Of a stretch of DNA of 64,000 nucleotides, positions 1-14,309 are shown one piece after another. The first letter of the stretch is position 1. Every line of letters starts with the position of its first letter. Position numbers and translations under genes: made by a program. The DNA comes from Ficedula albicollis (Eukaryota > Chordata > Aves > Passeriformes > Muscicapidae): positions 30,233,749-30,297,748 of the forward strand of contig NC_021678.1 in assembly GCF_000247815.1 (NCBI RefSeq), read 5' to 3'. Below the pieces are notes generated by a model. It was not told the origin of the DNA and did not search any database. It saw only the letters and a program-made list of their open reading frames with translations.

Positions 1-1300
1 CAACGTTTTCTTTAGTCCAGCAGTCACTAAATTTCTTGAATATGTCCTTCTCTTCCTGTCTGTCAGAACTTCAGGGATGTCTGGAGCTTCGGCACTCTCA
101 CACACTCATGTGTCACTGGATAAGCAGATTAAAGGTTACTTCTTTTCCCTTCAAAAAATGCTTAAAATGCCTCAGCACACGACACAGGTACTCCCTGGCT
201 GTGCTTTGCTGTGTAGACCTTGCTGCTTTTCAAATACAGTGTTATTGGTTTGCATTAATATGTAGAAGACTGAAAAATCTGCTTCTTGTTGACTGCCACT
301 ATTTATATTATTTTTATTAATGTACAGGAGAGGTGTACATTATAGCTACTACTTCTTATTCTCTTCTTTGTTGATGAAAGTTTCAAGCTAGAAAAGCACG
401 GTTCAGAGATCTTCTGACTCAAAGATTTATCTCAGGGTTTAATAGCCCTAAGCAGATCTTTATTCCATTATTTTTCCTGATTATTTTGGTTCAGATTATT
501 TGCTCTTGAATTTACAAATGCCTTTGGCAAGGAGCTGCTAGGTCTTTTTTGGATAGTTGTTTAGCAGAGGGGATGTGAGCTGGTACCTTGGGGCTGAACA
601 ACTTCCTGGTTATTTCCATTTAACAGACAGTATGGTGGTTACTCATTATCATACATGTGGTAATGTCAAGGAATCGCTATGAAGAGACAAGATTATCATT
701 ATGGTGTGCACCAATGTTACATTTCTCTTGGACAGGGCATTCCTGTCCAGTGGGAGTGACGATGTCAGAAGAAGAAGTGCAGAAGGTCTTCACCAAGATG
801 AAGGTTCACAAAAAGGTTCTTCTTTCCCACCAGTCTCAGTGATGTGTTGACCAACAGGAGCATTGAACACCTCGAAACAGAGTGCACAGCATAATTTACA
901 ACTCTTGCTTTTGTAGTTACTCACTGCTGGTGAGGAAATTCCATTACAACAGGAGATGAACTCTGGAAATTTCAAAATGTACACGCTACTGTGTATTTAG
1001 GGGACACTTAGAAGTCATGTGCTGAGCCCTCTGTTGCTGTCAGTGATTTGTTCTAGTGTGAATTGCCTTCATCTCCTGCAAGTGAGCCTGGAAAATGGAC
1101 TCTTCCCACACAGGGGAGCAGGATCCTTGAAGAAAAGAAATGTGTTTCTGTCTGAAAACTTTACACTGCCTTTGAAGGAAAGGGAAGGATTGAATCTTTG
1201 ACTCAATTCATCTGTCTGTGTGAAGTGGAAGGTAAGGTTTTCATGTGGTAGTCTGCATGGCTAGAAACAGCTCTAATTCCAGTTTCCCAGACTTTCCAAG

Positions 1301-1378
1301 GACTGCTGCTCAGGTACATTTGTGTTTTTCAACGGCATAGGACTGATGCTCAGGTACATTTGTGTTTTTCAACGGCAT
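1301..1378. repeat. 40-bp tandem duplication, two copies
   Basis: A block beginning GACTGCTGCTCAGG at 1301 is repeated at 1341 as GACTGATGCTCAGG, and both copies run through TTTTTCAACGGCAT. Only one base differs in the compared block. No coding or regulatory role is apparent. Confidence 0.9.
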
Positions 1379-4300
1379 GTGGGTCCCTGGGTCATGACAT
1401 AAAAGATGTACATGGTGTATTTTATATGAAATTAAATGTCACAGGGTCAAAATAAATCTAATAGGTACAACAGCAAGAAAAAGAAAATTTCTGTCTACCT
1501 TATAAGTGGGCAACAACATCAAGTATTTGTATGAAATTGGGATGTAGTTCTTTCCAAATAGGCTTCAACAGCTCCCGTGCAGGTGTTGTGCTCTTCATGC
1601 CAGTGCCCCGTGTATTCCTTCTGTTCTGCAAGACAACTGTTTAAAATAAATGGGCACACTCAGAGGTCTATTTAAAATAAAGCCTCAGATCCAGACAATC
1701 TAAGTCAGTCCTTGTAGCTGCTACCTTCCCATGCTTTGCTGTGCTCCTGATTGCCAGCCTGGTGCAGAATCCTGAACTAGCTGCTTCTGAATTTTCCTGC
1801 ATACTTTGGCAGTAATTGCAGTATTGTCTCTTCCAGATACTAAACTGAGCACATTGGCAGGACTCAGCAGTGCTGTTCTGGAGGCCAGTAATAATGAGCA
1901 TGGGTATCACACATGTATCATGACTAATCATGTTGTGGTCATTATGAGATGCTCCTTACAGTTATCAATCTGGTCAGTAGCTTATTACAGAGCTTTATTG
2001 CCTGTATCATGCCCATGGCATATGCGAGCCATCTGAGCAGGGCTGAGACAGGATTCTTTCCATGAGGGAAAACTGTGATTCAAGAGGAAATACTGTTTGT
2101 TCTCTGGCAGCAGATTGAGAGAGGTTTCAGCCTCACCCATGTCACTGATTCCCTCTGTAATCACCAGTACCTGAGCACTCAAACTCCCTCTGCCTTCATT
2201 TCACCCTCTCCTGAGAGGGGAGTGAGCTTTACCAGCTTACTCAAGCACTCATGAGTATTTACCACCTCAAAAGCTGTTAGACCATGAACCTTTACTATTG
2301 GTGCTAAAACTCTCACAATCATATTTTTTTCACAGAGCCAATAAAAGCAAGCTTGAAGGTTTAAACAAGAGGAGGTGTTTGCAAAGGTGGCGTGTCCAGA
2401 GTAGTAGATGTGAAGTGTATTCTTTCCAATACTTGGAGTTTTAATACTGAAGACCTTTGCATAAAGTAAAAAAAAAAATCAAATTTTGGATTAGAACTAT
2501 TTAGCTCTTTATTTTGAAAGCTTAAGTCAGATCAGATTGAACACAAAGAGTGTCTCAAAAGCTCATAAAAGCTGCAGAGGACAATGATGTTGAAATGATG
2601 TGAGAGATTGGAAACTGCCCCTTCACTCTGGGGTGAGATAAATTCTGATGTCATCCTAAGGCTTGCTCTGAAGGCATCCAATAGACTTGGTAAAAATCTT
2701 CCTGGAATGGTTTAAATTTGATTTTTTAAAATTGCTGCTTTTATTTTATTATCCTGTGAACATTTTATTCCCTGTACGGAAATGGAAAATGTCAACAGCA
2801 ACCACAAGTACAAACTACAAGCAAAATCAAATCTCTTCTGGAAAGGTTTGTCTACTTGGACCTTTTGGTTCCATCAAAAAAATAAGAGCCTAAACAGAAA
2901 ATTGTTGTATTATAGGCCTTGAAGGTTCACTCATAACATAAAGGGAAACACAGTCACTTTTTCAGGAAATTTTAGGCTGAATATGTAGCTTGAATGAATA
3001 TGTAGCTGTCTGGATTTTGTTACCCAAAAGATAGCAGTATTTCAGAGACACCCCTGAAAATAATGATTCAGTATACTTCCTAACATTTTGCCATGGAATG
3101 AAATGATAGAAAAGATGGGGAAAAAAAAAAATCAGTGCACTCAGGTTTGTTAAAACTCATTGGAGATTGTGGGTCATCTTGGGATGAGTTCACTTTATGG
3201 TGAATACTTTACCTGATGGATTTAAACATTCTGGGAGAGTGAGCAGCACGGTGGCAGACAGCTCTGAGCATGGCTAAATGAAAAGTAATGTAAATCATCA
3301 GTGATTAACTGTATAGCTCAAATAATCTGAAAAGCCCTGAATTTCCTGCAATCTCTGAGGGGAAAGAAGCTGTACCAAAAGTCATCAGTGGCTGATTTGC
3401 CTCAATCTGTAGCAGCAGTTTAAAAAAACACAAAAAGAGAGACTATTTGGTTTTATTGTATAAAGATAGAGCAGAATGCCAAAAATCCATCAGGATATCT
3501 GGTTTGTGCCATATAGCAGGATTATGCCATAATTACACATTAAATCTGTGTTTATTCTTTTTATCCTCTTCTCTCTTGAGGTACATAGTAGAGTCACAAA
3601 AATGTTCAAGAAATTCAAGGATAGTTATGGAGCTGCTATGATTGATACACAAGGCATGGCAAAGACTGGAATTATTTTGATGAGAAGAAGATGAAAATGG
3701 AGCTGATCGTGGAAGTCAAAATTCTCAAGCACTGAACATTGGACTCTCCTTTTATTTTATCACGTGAGAATAAGCATCAGGTTAAATTTAAAACCAGCAA
3801 ATTTAGAATGAAAGATAAATGCCCAGACATGTCTCATCACCTATGGGAGCTGCTGTTGCAGGAGGTTACTGAGGCAAACAGCTTGGCCTGATTTTAAAGT
3901 GAGTTGGGCATTGTTAGGATTAACTCATTACACAAGGTTGAAAGCAATGATCAGCCTGATTGAATCCTACACCCAGGGCTGGGCACTGCTCACACTGGGG
4001 AGTGAGGCACAAGTGCATCAGTTTGGGATTTAGTTTGTTCTTCCCTGAAGTATCAGGAGTAGGATGCCCTCTAAGGTATATCTGAAAGGCTGGTGGCATT
4101 GGGTAGGAGAAAGCTACAGCAGCACCTTTGGGATAGCAGTTAACATTAGTCCTAAATGTGCAGGACAGCTCAGAAGTGAGGTTCTGTAAAGCCAAGCTCG
4201 TCCAAGTTTGGTGTGCTTTAAGTTCCTGCAAAGCACAGCCAAGGACAAGGAGGAGAAGAGCAGTAATAAAAGATCTTTTGCACTGGTGCCCTCCCACAGA

Positions 4301-4459
4301 TTCCTTTGACAAAGGGATGTGCAAAATTTGGAAACCAAACTGCTTGGGCATCTCTGTGGGCGAAGGCGCATTCCCCCTCTGGGTGCACAAGAAGGATGAT
4401 TTATTACGTTTTTCAGCTCCTAGAAGGAAATAATCTGGCTAAAATAAGATGATTCTATC

Positions 4460-4585
4460 GTCTCTGGAAGTGTTCACAAAAATGTGGATGTGGCACTTGA
4501 GGGTGGGTTTAATGATGAACATTGTGCTGGTGCTTGGTTGATGGTTGAAGATCTTAAAGGTCTTTAATAATTCTGTGATTTTAAG
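4460..4585 (+). mobile_element. CR1 LINE 3'-end fragment
   Basis: The sequence follows the familiar avian CR1 3' segment in degraded form: CTGGAAGTGTTCA, then a GTGGATGTGGCACTT stretch, TTGATGGTTGAAGATCTTAAAGGTC, and finally TAATAATTCTGTGATT, which resembles the CR1 tail. The order places the element's 3' end at the right, so it lies on the + strand. It is 5'-truncated, as most avian CR1 copies are, and has no coding capacity. The subfamily was not determined. Confidence 0.7.
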
Positions 4586-7093
4586 GCACCCTGGAATCCA
4601 GATCTTGCTGCCTGAATTCCAAGACTCACTTTTGTGTGAAAGGAGCAGTAGTGGGCACGTAATAGTTTCATTGTCAGGAAGAAACACTTTGGTCAGAAGC
4701 ATGGCAATTTTTACCCTATCTCCCAGTTTCCTATTTATGAATATAAAGGAGTTATTGTTTTGCTTATTAATTTAAATAAGAGTGATCCAAATCTCGAATA
4801 ATAAAGTGTTTAAAGATTTGAGTATTAATAGTATATTGATTGTCTATTTTTATTGCTAGGATGTTTCTACTACTGAATAGCACGAGAACAGTGATGTTAC
4901 ATTAAAAACATCAGGAATCCCCATATCTGTTTGTGCTCCTGATGGATTAGATGCCATGCAAAAAAAAAAAATTGAGTCTTCTTTAAGTTTTTAACAACCT
5001 GAAAGAGAAGAAATATGGTTTCTTTTATTCTTTTAGATGGAAGATATTATAATTTTTATTTTATTTTATTGTATAGAGGGGAAAAAAAGGAAGCCCAGAG
5101 AATGCTATGCTTTCCCAGTTGTGCCAGAGAGATGGAGTGAGATCCTCAGGGAGGTGCTTCAAGACCACCCACCAAAAAAAAAAAAAATTCAGAAAACAGA
5201 GGTGTTAAAAAGCAGGGAAGCTGAATAACTGCCAAGTTCCCATTGTTGAGTTCTCAGGTGTAGAAATGATGCCACCCACTCTCTGCCCTTCATTATGGCA
5301 CAGGCAACATCCATGTGATGTCTGGCTGTGAAGGACAAACACTTGGCAAGGTTTTAAAATGTTCTTGAGACACTTACTCAGATCCCCATGTGCCAGGTAA
5401 GAGGAGTCAGGTGAGGGTCCTGCTGTACCAACTTTTCCCAATTCAGAAGGCACAGCTCTGAGGAATGGTTTCAAGCTTTTCCACAGGGGTGAGGTGCTAC
5501 TGATGTTATTAAATTGCTCTTGACTCACACTCCTGCCATATTAGGGCCAGTTCCAATGACTTCTCAGTTAGCAACCTACTGCCTGATTAGTATTAAGCTG
5601 TTTCATGCAATTTTGTGTCTTGGTTTTATCTTTTTTGCCTGCTCTACCTTCATTTTCTCCTAATGAAGAGCAGAATTGGACCTTTTGGTGTCTGCATCTT
5701 TTTTTCATGGGAACTAATTCACCATTGTATTGGCAGTGTTCCCACTGCTGTCAATGGGAATTATGTACTTTGAAGGAGAATGAGGCCATAACTGTTTAAG
5801 CATTAGGCTATTAAGACAGGACAAGGTCTTTTATTTTTGTATAGTGCATTACATATGAAAAATCAAAACTGCTTTGTGGAGAAAAGGGATAATAGACTGT
5901 ACTTCACAGGCTTGTTTGGAGTGGTGCTCTGATTCAGAAGGAAAAGGACAAATGACTGTACAGATGTGAAAAGAATAGCAGAAGAGCTGGACATTCAAGG
6001 CAATAAAGCAGCCAGCAAGTTTCCTGGCAGAATAGACATGGCAAAGGGGAAATGGGAAGCTGAGCTACTGAGAGGAGCTAAATATCAGCCAGGAAAGAAT
6101 AAAAAGATATTGTAGAAGTCTCAGTCTAGAGTAAGCACTCAGTCCTTCTCCTGCCAAACACAGGCCAGTGCCCAGCCTTGAATTAAGCAGCACAGGTCGG
6201 TGGACATTTACAGGAACATTTACACAGAATCAGTTTTCTCTCTGTTATCTTACCGGTCCATGCTTCTCATCTCAAACATGAGATGTGTGTGGGAGTGCTG
6301 TGGCACACGGGGCCATGTCGACGCATTTGTTCCTGTAAAGCCTTTTCAGCTGGGGAAAAGGCCATCACCCACTTGGCCAAGTTTGTTGAGAGTGCCAGGT
6401 TGGCAGGTGGCTGCTGAGCTCTGCTGCAAACCTGGGTGTCACAGGCAGCCCTGCGCTGTGTCGTGGGAAGGCTGCTCCGTGTGAATAGCTGCTTCCTTAG
6501 CAGATGGAGTGGCAATTGTTGCACTGCGTGGGAAGGCCCAGGCAACAGTCCTTTCAGGCAAATGAACACCACATCTGGATTTCTTTTCATTTCATTATGT
6601 TCCCACTCTTTGAGTACCTCCCTCCCATCCCCTTCCTTTTTAATGGGATCTATCCGGTTGCCCGCAATCTGACAGGAATAAAAGGCTGCTTGCCTTGCAG
6701 CCCTTTCCACACCCACAGCTTGTGCTGGGTGTTTCCATGCAGCCTGGCCCTGCCAGGAGCAGGGCAGGCACAGCACCCTGCCCATCCTGCCCATCAGGAG
6801 TGGTGGGAGCTGCAGGAAAAACCAGAGCAGTGCTGCTGTGTCTGACCACCAGCCATGACTCTGCACAAGCTGCAGTCACTGGAGTAGTTGAAATATAGAT
6901 GAGCCCAAAGGCTGTCTCTTCCTCCAGCAGGAGTCTCAGGAGAATCTGGAGGCACGGCATGTGATGCACGTCCCTGCCTGCCTTCCAGCCTGCTGCCTGC
7001 CAGGCACATCCCAGCGGCTCTGCACGGCTGGGTGCTGACACTCCTGCTGTGGTGGGGGCTTTTCAGCCGGGTTTGAACCCCTCCTGCAGCAGG

Positions 7094-7835
7094 GCAGGGG
7101 GCCAGGCATAGCAGGCAGCACTGACCCTGCCAAAGGAGTCCTTTCAGCAGGTGGAGGGTCCAAACAAAGCCATCCACCCCAATGCATTTCACAGGAAAGG
7201 CCGTGTAGGTGATCATCCCTTGCAATGCACTGGGCAATAAAGCTCAGCTTCCTCAGTTTAATTCACTGGGATCATTTTGCTGCTTCACTTTCATCTGGAG
7301 CTCAGTCATCCAGCATAGCAGAGCTCATTTTCTGAAATATTAAGAAACAGTTGCATAAAATTGCTGTTTGATCAATTTGATTGCTAGAGCATGTGGAAAA
7401 CTCAAAGAAATATTTTTTTTTGCAGGGGGCCAGGCATAGCAGGCAGCACTGACCCTGCCAAAGGAGTCCTTTCAGCAGGTGGAGGGTCCAAACAAAGCCA
7501 TCCACCCCAATGCATTTCACAGGAAAGGCCGTGTAGGTGATCATCCCTTACAATGCACTGGGCTATAAAGCTCGGCTTCCTCAGTTTAATTCACTGGGAT
7601 GATTTTGCTGCTTCACTTTCATCTGGAGCTCAGGCAATGCACTGGGCAATAAAGCTCAGCTTCCTCAGTTTAATTCACTGGGATCATTTTGCTGCTTCAC
7701 TTTCATCTGGAGCTCAGTCATCCAGCATAGCAGAGCTCATTTTCTGAAATATTAAGAAACAGTTGCATAAAATTGCTGTTTGATCAATTTGATTGCTAGA
7801 GCATGTGGAAAACTCAAAGAAATATTTTTTTTGCA
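7094..7835. repeat. Compound tandem duplication (about 330-bp unit with nested 83-bp duplication)
   Basis: A unit starting GCAGGGGGCCAGGCATAGC at 7094 restarts at 7422, a period of 328 bp, and matches almost base for base to the AAATATTTTTTTTGCA end. The second copy carries an extra internal duplication. The block starting CAATGCACTGGGC occurs at 7223 in the first unit and at about 7551 and 7635 in the second. The 7551 copy has private substitutions (GGGCTATAAAGCTCGG rather than GGGCAATAAAGCTCAG). No reading frame is conserved, so this looks like local duplication of non-coding DNA. Confidence 0.92.
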
Positions 7836-10800
7836 CAAGCAGGTTTGCAGTCAATATTTTTTTCCAGTTTTATTTTTTTCAATAGAAGCAGCTTTCAGCA
7901 TTTTCTATTATCAAATCCTTGTCCGAGCATTTACTAGGCAACTGAAGTGAGATAAAGGAAATGTTAATAGTCTTCATTTTTGCAGAGATGAGATGAAGCT
8001 TGAGCAGGTGAAGCAACTTCCCTAAAGTGGGATATTGAACTTGTGGCACTGAAGTGGAGCCTTGCAGAGCTTTGTTGCTCAATTCCATGTTTGCAGTGCT
8101 TCTGTCCTGAAGCCCCAAGGAAAACAAGTCAAACAATACAGATTCATAACAGTTGAAATAAATCGTCTGAATAATTAAAAATTATTTCTATGATGTTGGG
8201 ACTTCTTTATTCAACCTCTTTGAAAATAATATTCTAATGTACCATCCAGCAAGAATCCTCTGCCCCTATATATAAAATTTAAGGTCTACTATTGAAATGA
8301 AATTGAAATAAAACAGTCAAGGAGTTCCAATACAGCAAGGCACTTAAGTGTGTGTTTATCTTTAAACACATCTGGAGCCCCATTGACTTTGACAGGGCTA
8401 CTCATATGCTTAAAGATAAGCCTGCTTTTGTTGGATTATGGCCCTGAGGATCTAAGTGCTGGGGGAATCATTTTCATGCTCTCCAGAAAGGGCTTTAAAT
8501 CACTCTTGTTTAAGGAGAGCTAACTGGTTGGATGTAAACACACCTAACAAACCAATAGATCAAGATTAACTTTTATGCTGAGCCACTTGACATCTCTAGA
8601 AATTACTTACTGTTGAAGTTTGGTCCTTATAGAAAATAACGATCCAATTACTTTTTAAGTGAAATAGAGTTGGAGGAAAACCTTGATACCTCCACTTGGG
8701 AATTTTGTTTAAGAAAGAAAAGAAGAAGAAGGAGAAGTGAGACTTAGCAATATTAAAGGGAATGCAGTGTGCATGACTGAAGGACAGAAGAGTTAGGGGG
8801 ATTATTAGATTTCAGCTCATGAGAGGAGACGCAGTGTGGCACATCCCTTTGCTGTTGGTTTTGCTGTTTTACTCGTGATGCTCTGAGATCAACAAAACAG
8901 GGCAGCATGGCCCTAAAAATGGGTTGTCTTGAGCACAGTATCTTTCATTTGTAGATGTTCAAGAGCATAATAAAAGTCCTTGAAATCAGTGGAAATGCTC
9001 CCACTGACTCTGCAAAGATTTTCTTCAAGCTGGGCACTGCTGATCTCGCCACCCTACAGGCACTCTGCTCTTTTCAAGCATGTGGAGCTGGACAGGTCAG
9101 CCCTGCCTTGGAAGGTGCACAGGCACCAGGGTTGGAATCTTACCCCTGCCCTTGATGCACACAACCTTCTACTCAAGAAAAAAATGTGGAAACAGCACTT
9201 GTGTCCCAGGCTCTTTGCCTTTTTTCACTTCCTCAATGTCCATTGCAGGCTGTGGGGCTCTGCCACGTTGGTGTGGTCTCCACAAGTGGGACAACAGAGA
9301 CCCGCTTGGTCCTTAGGGTCTCAGGACTGAAGTGTAGGTGCAACCCATGCACTTCAACTCAGTCCTTCTCAATTGGCCTTGAAAACATAATAATCAACAG
9401 CAGTAGTCAGTGGGGGTTTTGTTGTTGAGGTTTTTTAAAGCAAAAACCAGAATTGCTAGTACTCCACAAAAACATTGCTTTTTAAGTGTTGCCACCTCTG
9501 CTCTGTGCCTCATTGGAAGCCTGGATGGGAAAAGCAATGGGAAATTCAGGATAAGAAAGCACCACCATCTAGGCCAAGCACAGCAATATAACATCAGTGC
9601 AGCAGTAATGACAATGGAGAAGGAACAGAATGCTGTCAGGGAATAATGGTGTCCTGCTGGCAGCTAAATATGAAAGCCAAAGCAGAGACATTTATAAAAT
9701 AAACAAGCATCAGGGAAGATGAGACTTTTATTACAGAGCAGGAAATAGTGATCTTTAACAATGGTCCATTTCAGTTTCTCTCATTGTTGCAGAAATAAAG
9801 TGGTGTAAATGAATGCTTTGTCTCATGTATGATTTATTGTTCCTCAGGCAATTACTGGACTGCATTCAGTCTGGTCTAGGGGAGGGAATTGCACATCATC
9901 TGACCAGAGGGCAGCTGGTGGGGGCAAGCAGGCCAGGAGGGGACATGGTTTGTGTCTAAGCCTCTGACCACCACCAAAAGCAGCAGGCCAGGTCGATGGC
10001 TCACATCGACACACGCCAGAAGAGGTTTCTCATGACGACAGAAAGCTGCAGCACCGTGACATCATTTTGGTGACAGAGCCTGGTTAAGCAGTTTCTGCAC
10101 CTCACCCCTGCAGATCATCCTGCTGGGGCTGCTTCTCCCAGTGGTGCCAGCTAAGTAGCTGCATGAGGAGCAGGTGGAATAAAACAACACCAGGAAAATG
10201 GCTGTGTCCCCCCCAGCTGGAGTCCTCAGTGTCGTGCTGGATCAGCTGCACACATGGGGGGTGTGCTGGAGGGACAAGCACAGGGGCTTGCAGTGAAGAT
10301 GGAGAAGGGACCAGGAGATCCCTGTGTAAGGAGTAATTTTGCCAGGGAGAGGGTGAGGCAGACCATACTCTTAGTAAGAGGGTAAAATTATATTGAGGCT
10401 GTGACATAAAATCTACTACTGTGACACAGAAAGCTCCCACATGCTGCTGTACCATGCATTTATTCTCTGTGGGGTACCAGCTCTATGTAAATGTTTCATA
10501 GAGGAAACAGCAGAGAAAGCAGCTTGGGGCAAAAGCAAACAAATTTCTAACTTCTCCTATCATTTCAGAGGAAAAAATAAATCTACAAGAAAGATTATGC
10601 TGTTTGCCATCAAGGTGTCAAATAAGGGAAAAGAAAAAGAGCAAGAATTTGGGCATAAATGAGTAGTCAAGGTGCTGCCTGGAATGAAGCTTGAGCTAAA
10701 CCCACACTCTTTTATTAACCTTCTGTAGGGAAAAAACCCCCCAACAAACCCCGAAACTCCCACATTAAAAACACGGTAGGGTCGTGGTGACAGGAGTACA

Positions 10801-11399
10801 GATGAAGAAGAGAGAACACATATTTAGGTTGTCAGAGGGATGTGTGACTTATAGCAGTTGGAAAACATGAAATATAAAGAAGGAAAATAAAGCTGACCAT
10901 CAGAAAAAATTTCTTAGCAACCTCTTTTTAGTGTATTTTCACGCTTTTCTGAGCTATCTGTTGGTATAACAACCTCTGGAGACAGCAGAATAATTCCTAC
11001 TGACTATTTTTAAATTTAAGGCTGGACTGAAAACTGTAAGAAAATGCTACTAAGTGAGGATAGATTAAATAGCCTAATAGACCATTTTCCTCTCTAATTT
11101 CCATTAAGGTGATTAGCTGGAATGTTGCTTGCAGCATATTAGTGAAAAAACACTGGAAACGTGGTCATATAGTGGATCCAGCACCCTAAACTAATGTTTG
11201 TAGTAATAACTGATATAAAAATGCATCTCAGGTATTTTATTACTCTAATTAATGCCTGAGAGAATCACAATCTTCAGCATATGCGTCTTGCAACACTCCC
11301 CAGGAGAAGAGATTTGTATCAACTCCTTAAAAAGAAAAGGAGCAAATATACACAGGGATTTGGTTGTCTAGTGTGCTAGGGCAATCAGGAAAATTAATC

Positions 11400-11880
11400 T
11401 GAATTAACTGAAGCATGAATTTAATTTGGATCCTTCTGCCAAGTTGCATTTTGCACATAATCCTCATTCAGAAGGGAAGTGTCTTCCATTGAGTGCAGAG
11501 TATCAGGCTCTCGCCGCGTACCTGTTGACATCGATACCCATTAGCAGTTTACAGTGGATTAGCTGCACTGTCCAGCGACTATTAAACAGAGTTTGTTTGC
11601 ATTTTTCTATTGCTTATGGTTTGACGGGCAAGCTGCCAAGCATTTTAGAATTAACTACACAAAACCATCACCACCTCGAAGGTGGGGAAAACAGAATCGA
11701 GAGGGCTCCGTTGGGTTCCCCCGGTCGTGGGGAACCATAACTCTCATAACCATAGTTCGGATGGCGAGGGGCCAGCGAGCTCGAAAAGCGGTGTCAGATT
11801 TGCGTGTTAAATAGATTGCGGGTGTAAATTAAAATGACTAACAGCCTTGGGGTGACGGGCAGAGTTAGTGCTTTTAAATA
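11400..11880. other. Candidate conserved non-coding element
   Basis: This stretch has a higher-complexity texture than its surroundings. It combines retained CpGs (CTCTCGCCGCGTACC, ACATCGATACCC) with homeodomain- and POU-like words (TTTGTTTGCAT, AGAATTAACTAC, TAAATTAAAATGAC), and it contains no repeat. It lies at the left edge of the CpG-rich block. CpGs surviving in non-coding vertebrate DNA often mark regulatory elements of developmental genes, and the nearest such neighbour expected from mammalian gene order is VAX1. No alignment was made, so conservation is inferred from texture only. Confidence 0.3.
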
Positions 11881-12119
11881 ACTTCTGTTGTTAAGGTAAT
11901 ACTCTCAAGTACCTGCCGCACAAGCCCCGCCACTTTACCTGCCCCCTCATTTCGGTGCTCCCTGCCCTGGGCGGCAGGAACGGCTCTTCCTCTCCCTGAA
12001 TCCCGCTGCATCGGGCGCCAGCCGAAGGAAGGGGATGCTTTAAGGAAGTTGTTCGTTGGGAAAGTGGCGTTCGATGCTTGGTGTTTACAGCTTTGTTTTA
12101 AACTGCAGTGAATTGGCAC

Positions 12120-12395
12120 TACGGCAGAAAGAGAAAGGAAATGGAAAAGAAAAAGGAAACGAGAAATAAAAATGGGAAAAAAATTTGAAAAGGAAAAGAA
12201 ACAAGAAGATAAAAAAAGAGAGGAAAAGAAAAAGGAAATGAGATAAGTAAAGAAAAAGAAAGAGAAAGAGGAAAAACGAAAAGGAAAAGGAGAAAGGTAA
12301 AGAAAAAGAGAAAGAGAGAAAAATGGAAAAGAAAACGAAAAAGGAAAGGAAAAAGTGAAAATTGCTGTGTGGAAAAAAAAAAGAAAGAAGGGGGC
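12120..12395 (+). repeat. Imperfect polypurine (GAAA/GGAAA) tract
   Basis: About 275 bases are almost wholly A and G on the + strand, made of irregular GAAA, GGAAAA and GAGAAA words with rare T or C interruptions. It is a degenerate microsatellite. Such tracts can form triplex DNA and are difficult to sequence. Long charged or Ser/Phe-rich reading frames across it arise from composition only. Confidence 0.9.
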
Positions 12396-12673
12396 TAGAC
12401 AAACAAAAACCTGTTCTGCAGTGTCGGCGATGCCGCCGCCCGGCCTGACGCCGCTGCAGCCCTGCTGCTCTCGGGACAGGGAAAAAAAACCCCGGTCCCA
12501 GAGCGGGGCAGCGGCGGGGGCTCCCCCGGCCCGGCAGCTCTGCCCCGACCGATCCCGGTTCCGTGGGCCGGGAGGGCAGCCCGGGAGAGGGAGAGCGGCG
12601 GGGCCCGGTCCGGCCGCGCTCGGCAGGGGCTGCGGGAGGCGAGGGGAGCCGAGCCCGGCCCCGGCCACAGCGG

Positions 12674-13355
<682 letters not shown>

Positions 13356-13507
13356 CCCGGGCGGGCGGAAGCCGCGGAGGTTTCTATTCAGGACATAGGC
13401 ACAATGGGGAAACAAAACCCCCTTTTCGCCCCTGTTTTTCGTGCGTGCCACCTCCCAAGATGGAGCGGGATTAGTGCTGCGAGTCCCCTGCACACGCGGG
13501 GATGGGT

Positions 13508-13546
<39 letters not shown>
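13508..13546 (+). repeat. 39-nt G homopolymer
   Basis: A pure G run follows GGGATGGGT and is followed by CGGGGATGGG. It is short enough to be real, but its length may be unreliable. It could form a G-quadruplex if real. Confidence 0.9.
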
Positions 13547-13765
13547 CGGGGATGGGTTCCCTGCCTCTCCCCGGCCCCGCAGCGCGGCCAGGAGCGACCG
13601 AGCGCAGCGAGGAACCCATCCCGCAGAACCCCGAGAAAACCCTGGGCTCCCGTCCTATTCAGCTGAGGGAGACTAGGAATGAAGAGATGAATGTCAGGTC
13701 GAGTTGGTAATTTTTCCTTTATCTCGTTGTGGAGTAAGAGTATAAAACATGTTTTTCATGACAGG

Positions 13766-14249
<484 letters not shown>

Positions 14250-14309
14250 GCAGGAAGAGGGGTAAATACAGAAAACGAGGATCAACGCTTTATCGTGTTC
14301 TTTGACAAC

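Larger units (their letters stand above)
1..11400. other. Non-coding stretch, no gene recognised
   Basis: No open reading frame here has recognisable protein family features, consistent splice sites or more than about 200 codons. The composition is AT-rich with short A and T runs, as expected for vertebrate intergenic DNA. Recognisable contents are a 40-bp tandem duplication near 1.3 kb, a CR1 fragment near 4.5 kb and a compound tandem duplication near 7.1-7.8 kb, each listed separately. The region between about 6.3 and 7.1 kb is somewhat more GC-rich and gives overlapping reading frames on both strands, which argues against any of them being coding. Exons of an unrecognised gene shorter than about 100 bp cannot be excluded. 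Confidence 0.6.

Noticed and set aside
3920..4390. 156-codon - strand frame with a hydrophobic stretch
   Set aside because: No recognised family, no splice context and frames also open on the opposite strand. Probably chance.
6267..6866. 199-codon - strand frame
   Set aside because: Overlaps open frames on the opposite strand, resembles no known protein and lies in a GC-richer non-coding patch.
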